This document shows, piece after piece, positions 59,837 to 64,000 of a DNA stretch of 64,000 bases (the stretch's first letter is position 1; every line of letters begins with the position of its first letter). The translations under genes and the position numbers were made by a program. The stretch lies in the NCBI GenBank assembly GCA_003963305.1, contig RXJR01000006.1, positions 118,818 to 182,817 of the forward strand. The letters are read 5' to 3'. Source of the stretch: Candidatus Melainabacteria bacterium. GTDB lineage: Bacteria; Cyanobacteriota; Vampirovibrionia; Obscuribacterales; Obscuribacteraceae. Below the pieces are notes generated by a model, which searched no databases, was not told the origin of the DNA, and worked only from the letters and a program-made list of their open reading frames with translations.

Positions 59837-60793
59837 TCAGTCGTCAGTCGTTTCAGAATCCCAATCTTGAATTTGTTCTATCAAACTGATAAAACCGACG
59901 ACAGAGGGATCTGAATCGGTCTCCGACGCTTTATTCACACATGCTTTCGCTTCGTTGAACTTGCCACGCAGAGTATGCACACGCGCTAGCCCAAGCCAGG
60001 CACCCGCATAGTACGGATTAATTTTGACGGCGTCAGCAAAATGTTCTTCTGCAGGACTGAGATCACCATGACGCAAATAAATTGATGCAAGATTGCCGTA
60101 AGGCCATTCAAAGTCTCGATATTTTTCAATCAATTCCAAAAAGATTCGCTTCGCACCACGATAATCTTTTTGCACTTCCATCAAGTTATAACCCTGGATA
60201 TTCATTTGCTCTGCCATCAATGGCACCGGATGCCGTGGCACGCGCGTGCGCAGATATTGCAATGCTGACCTTCCGGTTGCACCGTCACTATCCATATCAA
60301 TTGCCAGCTTGAGAGCCTCTCGAGCAAGCTCTGTCCAGCCGCAATCTTTGTATTCTTTTCCAAGCTTGAAATACTCTTCCGCTGTCAGTCCCTCTGGAAC
60401 ATCTCGCGGTGGAGGCGACGATGTATAGGCCTGATTTATCGAACTGACTGCAGTCGAAATCAACTGCTCCATCGCCTCTTGCGGAATAATGCCTTTCAGG
60501 GGCTCCAGCGCTGCTTTCAGTTTCTGCGGCAAATCGTCCCGACTATCCTTCGACTCCTCCACAATCTTCAAAAGTTTCAAAGCAAAATCTTGCCCGGCTT
60601 CCGAGGTCATTGAAATCTGTTCATTGACGCTGAGTTCCTTGAAATTCGGATCGCTCAAATTCACCTGCGGACATTTTTGATTTGCCTGCGCGGCCAGCTC
60701 ACGATTTCCCATGATCACATAGAGAATCGATAATCGCCGATATTCCTGCTCCGATAGACCTTCCGGCAAAACCAGTGGCGGAATTTTGAACAT
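59837..60793 (-). CDS. TPR protein, unknown
   Basis: 318 residues from ATG 60793, with AAAGGG upstream (TTG 60808 is in frame). It begins MFKIPPLVLPEGLSEQEYRR and later repeats the phrase VPEGLTAEEYFKLGKEYKD, so the two halves may share a module (PEGLSEQEY / PEGLTAEEY). The C-terminal half has clear TPR units: YGNLASIYLRHGDLSPAEEH, YAGAWLGLARVHTLRGKFNE. No signal peptide. Function unknown. Confidence 0.75.
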   Translation of the reverse strand: MFKIPPLVLPEGLSEQEYRRLSILYVIMGNRELAAQANQKCPQVNLSDPNFKELSVNEQISMTSEAGQDFALKLLKIVEESKDSRDDLPQKLKAALEPLKGIIPQEAMEQLISTAVSSINQAYTSSPPPRDVPEGLTAEEYFKLGKEYKDCGWTELAREALKLAIDMDSDGATGRSALQYLRTRVPRHPVPLMAEQMNIQGYNLMEVQKDYRGAKRIFLELIEKYRDFEWPYGNLASIYLRHGDLSPAEEHFADAVKINPYYAGAWLGLARVHTLRGKFNEAKACVNKASETDSDPSVVGFISLIEQIQDWDSETTDD

Positions 60794-61013
60794 ACATCCC
60801 TTTGGCAAGCACTAAAAGCGAACACATCAATCAATCAATCAGACAGCCGACCACATATTGTCGCAGAAAACGGCGGCTCATAAACAAAATTCAATACTCC
60901 TGTAAGCACGCGAAGGGCGCCAGTTGCTTTGCAGTTAGGCGTCTACAGCTAAGTGCCTGATTGACTGCAGCTGAAGCCAAACCATACAATTGTTCCTTCA
61001 CTTCGGAGGTCCT

Positions 61014-61658
61014 ATGAACAAAGGCATTTACAACAAACTCTGGTGTGCCGGCTTTCTTTCCGCTCTGGCCATTGCCGCTCAACCTCTCGCTTTTGCTTCA
61101 AACCCGAAGAACATTCCTTACGTGGTTGGGGCTTATTGCGGTGGGCAGGGACGCGGCACTCCCAGCGTTAGAGTAATCACACAAAATGGACACCATGCCC
61201 TGCAAGTCTCCGCTGACAACCAATCGTCAGGCGGTGAAAGTTTTGCTGGTTGGGAGGTCTTCAGCAGCCATCCCGGCGTGATTCCCGGCTACATATTCCC
61301 AAATCCTACAACGCGTGCGACGCCGGGCACGTATTCATTCACTGTCAGCGGATTACCAACGACCGGCAATACCCTGTTGGTCGTCAGCATAGACGCGCTT
61401 GGAAATTCAAACAGCACCAGCAAAACAATCACAAATGGTTCTGTGTCTGTTGTTGCTCCACCGGTTCCAGACTCAGGCTCGCCTCTTTGCGCGGTTTACT
61501 TCTGGATCTTCACGAACTCAAACCAACCGCTAAACTCTTATACGGTCAATAATTTTCAAATCAACGGACACATACTTGGTATCGATGCCAGTCATATTGA
61601 TGATGACACCAAAGCTGGTGGCCCATATGTGAAATACACCTGGTGCCTTGAATTTTAA
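61014..61658 (+). CDS. Secreted protein, unknown
   Basis: 214 residues from ATG 61014, with GGAGGTCC just upstream. A signal peptide (MNKGIYNKLWCAGFLSALAI... ending AFA-SN) precedes a Gly/Ser/Thr/Asn-rich, probably beta-sandwich mature domain (YSFTVSGLPTTGNTLLVVSI, YTVNNFQINGHILGID). Three Cys. No family recognised. It stands upstream of the exonuclease III gene by 31 bases but shares no apparent function. Confidence 0.68.
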   Translation: MNKGIYNKLWCAGFLSALAIAAQPLAFASNPKNIPYVVGAYCGGQGRGTPSVRVITQNGHHALQVSADNQSSGGESFAGWEVFSSHPGVIPGYIFPNPTTRATPGTYSFTVSGLPTTGNTLLVVSIDALGNSNSTSKTITNGSVSVVAPPVPDSGSPLCAVYFWIFTNSNQPLNSYTVNNFQINGHILGIDASHIDDDTKAGGPYVKYTWCLEF

Positions 61659-61689
61659 AACAGGGATGGAAATAATTAAGTAACTTCGA

Positions 61690-62463
61690 ATGAAAATAGC
61701 AACCTACAATGTAAATGGCATAAGCGCTCGACTTCCTGTTCTCTTGCGGTGGCTTGAAGAAACATCTCCAGATGTCGCATGCCTGCAAGAGTTAAAAGCG
61801 CCGGAAGAAAAATTTCCGCTGCTGGCAATTAACGCTGCTGGATATAACGCCGTCTGGCACGGTCAAAAAAGCTGGAACGGCGTTGCTGTGCTGGCAAAAA
61901 ACGGATTAGAACTGGAAGAGTCCGGACGCGGACTTGCTGGCGATCCAACCGATGAACAGAGTCGATTTATAGAAGCGCATGTCGACGGCATCCGCGTTTG
62001 TTGTTTATATCTTCCCAACGGAAACCCGGCACCGGGACCGAAATTCGACTACAAAATGGGTTGGATGGAACGATTGCTAACAAGAGCAAATGCTCTCGTA
62101 AACGCTGATGAACCGGTGGTCATGCTGGGCGATTATAACGTGATACCAACCGACCTGGACGCACAGAGACCCGAGCGCTGGATAAAAGATGCTGTCTTCT
62201 CTCCGGAAGCTAAAGAAGCCTACCAACGATTGCTTGCTCAGGGTTGGACTGACTCGATTCGCGAGCTTTATCCTGACCAGAAGATATTTACGTATTGGGA
62301 CTATTTCCGAAATGCATTTGCTCGCGATGCAGGAATCAGAATGGATCACATTTTGCTAAATCCTGTGGCAGCACCTCGACTGAAAGAGGGTGCGGTCGAT
62401 CGAAATGTTCGTGGTTGGGAAAAAACCAGCGATCACGCTCCAGTCTGGATCACAATCAACTAA
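61690..62463 (+). CDS. xthA: Exodeoxyribonuclease III (AP endonuclease)
   Basis: 257 residues and full length for the family. Motifs: KIATYNVNGISARL (Asn), CLQELKAPEEKFP (Glu metal ligand), WNGVAVLAK, MLGDYNVIPTDLDA (catalytic Asp-Asn), RMDHILLN and TSDHAPVWITI (catalytic Asp-His). It removes nucleotides from the 3' end of duplex DNA and cuts abasic sites in base excision repair. The family is cytoplasmic; no signal peptide here. Convergent with msrA, 9 bases apart. Confidence 0.95.
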   Translation: MKIATYNVNGISARLPVLLRWLEETSPDVACLQELKAPEEKFPLLAINAAGYNAVWHGQKSWNGVAVLAKNGLELEESGRGLAGDPTDEQSRFIEAHVDGIRVCCLYLPNGNPAPGPKFDYKMGWMERLLTRANALVNADEPVVMLGDYNVIPTDLDAQRPERWIKDAVFSPEAKEAYQRLLAQGWTDSIRELYPDQKIFTYWDYFRNAFARDAGIRMDHILLNPVAAPRLKEGAVDRNVRGWEKTSDHAPVWITIN

Positions 62464-62472
62464 ATAATTCAA

Positions 62473-63018
62473 TTACTTCAAAACTCTGCACAGTCCGAGG
62501 CTATGCTTCACGTAATACTTCTGGTGATACTCTTCTGCACGCCAGAAGGTATGAGCCGGTTCAATTCGAACTTGTAATTTCTTGCCAGTCTCTTTTTCAT
62601 ATTCGGAAACGGCTTCTTTGATTTCTGGGATTTCCGATTCCTTTTCATAGAAGATGCCCGACCGATACTGACCGGCAGAGATACCGCCAACCAGCCCGGA
62701 TGCGAGGTATTCTTTTACGATTTGTTTGTATGAAACTTTGGACAGATCAAAAGTAACTTTGACTGTTTCCGCGTGACCGGTTCCTCCCGAGCAGACCTGC
62801 TCGTACGTGGGATTCTGGGTTAAGCCTCCAGTGTAACCAACGACAGTGCCAGTTACGCCGTGGAGCCTGCTTAACTCATCCTCCACACCCCAGAATCAGC
62901 CAGCGCCAATGATAATGTGACCCGCTTGAGGTGGAGGAGTTTGATCCGAAACGACAGGCAATCCGACCATAGCTAGCACCAGTAGAGAAACAATTATACC
63001 CAGAATAATTTGTTGCAT
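62473..63018 (-). CDS. msrA: Peptide methionine sulfoxide reductase MsrA with in-frame TGA at the catalytic position (candidate selenoprotein)
   Basis: 181 codons from ATG 63018 if the TGA at 62898-62896 is read as an amino acid. Before it: a hydrophobic segment (MQQIILGIIVSLLVLAMVGL), a short Pro/Gln linker and HIIIGAG. After it: FWGVEDEL, GVTGTVVGYTGG, Tyr-rich YEQVCSGGTGHAETVKV, YRSGIFYE and HQKYYVKHS, all MsrA hallmarks. MsrA normally reads GCFWG; here the Cys codon is TGA, codon 41. The same frame is open on both sides over 40 and 140 codons. MsrA selenoproteins with Sec at this position are known in a few bacteria and algae. Without Sec insertion the visible ORF would start at GTG 62886 and lack its active site. 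Cys177 could be a resolving Cys. The signal or anchor suggests a periplasmic enzyme. Alternatives: nonsense mutation or base error. Confidence 0.8.
62860..62886 (-). promoter_or_regulatory. Candidate bacterial SECIS hairpin in msrA
   Basis: Nine bases after the TGA, GTGGAG pairs exactly with CTCCAC (6 bp, with one more U-G pair outside) around a 15-base loop that begins with G. Bacterial SECIS elements lie directly downstream of UGA with a stem and a G at the start of the apical loop; spacing and loop size here are near the edge of that range. Confidence 0.45.
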
Positions 63019-63148
63019 TTTCTTGTACCAGATTTGAGGTTACTCGCAGAGCACACGCACCACGTCTGTACTTCATTCCGCCCTGATTTTACATCCGAAC
63101 TTGTGAAATCCGTATGGAGCCACTGTCCACGCAAAACGAAAGTTGCAG

Positions 63149-63505
63149 CTAACCCAAAATTTCGCGAATATTCTCGACCGGTCTTCCAAGAACGGCTTTA
63201 GCGCCTTTCTCAACAATAGGACGCTGAATCAAATCAGGATGCTTGATCATCAACTTGATCAATTCATCTTCTTCTACTTCTCTTTTACCGAGCCCGAGAT
63301 CTTTGTATATCGCTTCACTTGTACGCAACAGTTGGCGCGCCGACATACGCATCTTCTTCAGTAACTCGCGCAACTTCTCTTCGTTTAGCGGTTCAACGTA
63401 ATAGTTGATTTTCTCGTAGTCGGAACCGCTCTCGCGAAGGATTTTGTCCACTTCGCGACACTTCGAACACGTTGGCTTTTCGTAGACTGTAATCTTGTTA
63501 CTCAT
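63149..63505 (-). CDS. ArsC/Spx family thioredoxin-fold reductase
   Basis: 118 residues, the normal family length. Motifs: ITVYEKPTCSKCREVDKIL (CxxC near residues 13-16), a YVEPLNEEKLRELLKKM helix, and a RPIVEKGAKAVLGRPVENI C-terminus. The GRP motif and the order of elements are those of the ArsC arsenate reductase/Spx family. True ArsC enzymes usually have a single Cys at CxxS; a CxxC pair as here is commoner in Spx-like or redox-regulating members. It is 130 bases upstream of msrA on the same strand, so a shared redox-stress role is plausible. Confidence 0.85.
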   Translation of the reverse strand: MSNKITVYEKPTCSKCREVDKILRESGSDYEKINYYVEPLNEEKLRELLKKMRMSARQLLRTSEAIYKDLGLGKREVEEDELIKLMIKHPDLIQRPIVEKGAKAVLGRPVENIREILG

Positions 63506-63825
63506 GCAACCTTATCTCCCTGCGCCTGCGCCTAACTTCCTCAACGCCCGTGCGCCTTAACCCGTCGACCGAGTTTGTTCATTCTACTGCTTGCCACGCA
63601 ACAGTACATGACTGGCACAACCCAATGCCAGCACGGACGAAGCGGCATTTCTGGAAAATATAATTTGACTAAAGCCAAGCCCATCATTAAGCTAGATTAA
63701 CCTCCTTGAAATCCATATTCCGGCACTTCAGCGGTGCGATAAATAAGTAATGGTGAGTTTGCGACGAGCACTACCACCATGTACGTGTGCTGGGGTTTCA
63801 TTAGCTTGGCGGCATAAGGTGAACC
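63506..63825. other. 320-base divergent gap; regulatory, nothing decisive
   Basis: This separates the ArsC-like start (minus) from the gene starting at 63826 (plus). TATAAT at 63659-63664 has no matching -35 box 17 bases upstream. No ORF of note and no strong hairpin seen. Confidence 0.4.
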
Positions 63826-64000
63826 ATGGCATCAGATGCCTTTGAAAATCTGCGTACAGGCCCAAAGCAAGACCTTAGTTCTTCATCGTCTTCACTCGCC
63901 GAATCAACTCATGAGAACTTATCCACGGCTGCTGGAAGTAAATCAGATTGGTGGCGAGGAACGAAAACGTCAGATCAAAATTCACCGAATCGCGCGCCAA
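63826..64000 (+). CDS. Start of a gene running off the window
   Basis: ATG 63826 is preceded by AAGGTGA, a good ribosome-binding site, and the frame stays open to the end of the window (58 codons). The N-terminus is polar and disordered: MASDAFENLRTGPKQDLSSS, then Ser/Thr/Asn-rich sequence. No domain visible yet; the fold must lie beyond the end. Confidence 0.6.
   Translation, partial: MASDAFENLRTGPKQDLSSSSSSLAESTHENLSTAAGSKSDWWRGTKTSDQNSPNRAP

Noticed and set aside
62876..63076. 66-codon minus-strand ORF covering the start of msrA
   Set aside because: It is in another frame from the MsrA domain; the frame that contains GAG-TGA-FWG joins a signal peptide to the MsrA domain without any shift, so no frameshift is needed.
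1..64000. tRNA, rRNA or insertion sequence genes
   Set aside because: No tRNA-like T-loop with matching acceptor arms, no rRNA sequence and no transposase motif was found by eye.

Overview
The window reads as part of the chromosome of a Gram-negative-type bacterium. Genes are dense on both strands and many are translationally coupled (TAATG, TGATG and GTGA junctions). Shine-Dalgarno sites are recognisable, GC content looks intermediate, and ATG, GTG and TTG starts are all used. TPR proteins are very abundant, with WG-repeat, WGR, retropepsin-like and patatin proteins, a Ser/Thr kinase and many signal peptides; a TonB C-terminal domain and a likely lipoprotein suggest an outer membrane. My best guess is a non-photosynthetic relative of Cyanobacteria (Vampirovibrionia/Obscuribacterales type), but no marker gene here proves that. 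I see no rRNA, tRNA, insertion sequence, CRISPR array or phage genes.

Region by region. 1-6.1 kb: a coupled operon with the 3' end of a DUF5682-like gene, a VWA protein and a 744-residue protein, followed by a promoter, a WGR-DUF4253 fusion and a VanY-like M15 peptidase. 6.2-11.9 kb: a divergent secreted Cys-rich protein, then a cluster of a 51-codon ORF, a radical SAM/SPASM enzyme and two paralogous proteins that look like a PqqD-type peptide-binding domain fused to a GT-A glycosyltransferase. 12-25 kb: a subtilase, TPR and retropepsin proteins, an epimerase, a hairpin-repeat/TPR protein, a second M15 paralogue, a TonB-C protein, a DUF900 hydrolase and a double-SAF protein. 25.3-28.7 kb: a two-component system, a diguanylate cyclase and two small proteins. 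28.8-37.3 kb: a WGR-DUF4240 fusion, a DUF3592 protein, two tandem-repeat blocks, a methyltransferase, a BKACE enzyme, a CMD protein and a DUF1269 protein. 37.6-47.3 kb: ST7-like TPR and WG-repeat proteins, an alkyltransferase-like protein coupled to a transglutaminase, a queuosine-precursor transporter, an ATPase and an autoregulated TetR. 47.6-55.2 kb: a patatin, a BNR protein, a methyltransferase, and a coupled kinase / phosphodiesterase / cereblon-like (CULT) set. 55.4-58.7 kb: two citrate synthases in an operon, the second with an HTH domain in front and a membrane segment plus an unknown domain behind. 58.8-64 kb: TPR proteins, a secreted protein, exonuclease III, MsrA, an ArsC/Spx protein and the start of a further gene.

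Most striking points: (1) msrA (62473-63018, minus) has an in-frame TGA exactly at the catalytic Cys of the GCFWG motif, preceded by a signal-peptide-like N-terminus and followed at once by a perfect 6-bp hairpin, so it is a candidate selenoprotein. (2) The radical SAM / PqqD-GT cluster with a GTGA-coupled 51-residue ORF may be an undescribed peptide-modification system. (3) A 118-residue stand-alone CULT protein keeps the full cereblon aromatic cage and zinc cysteines. (4) One reading frame joins HTH, citrate synthase (active-site His replaced by Ser), a transmembrane segment and an unknown domain. Functions are inferred from motifs read by eye; no database search was run.
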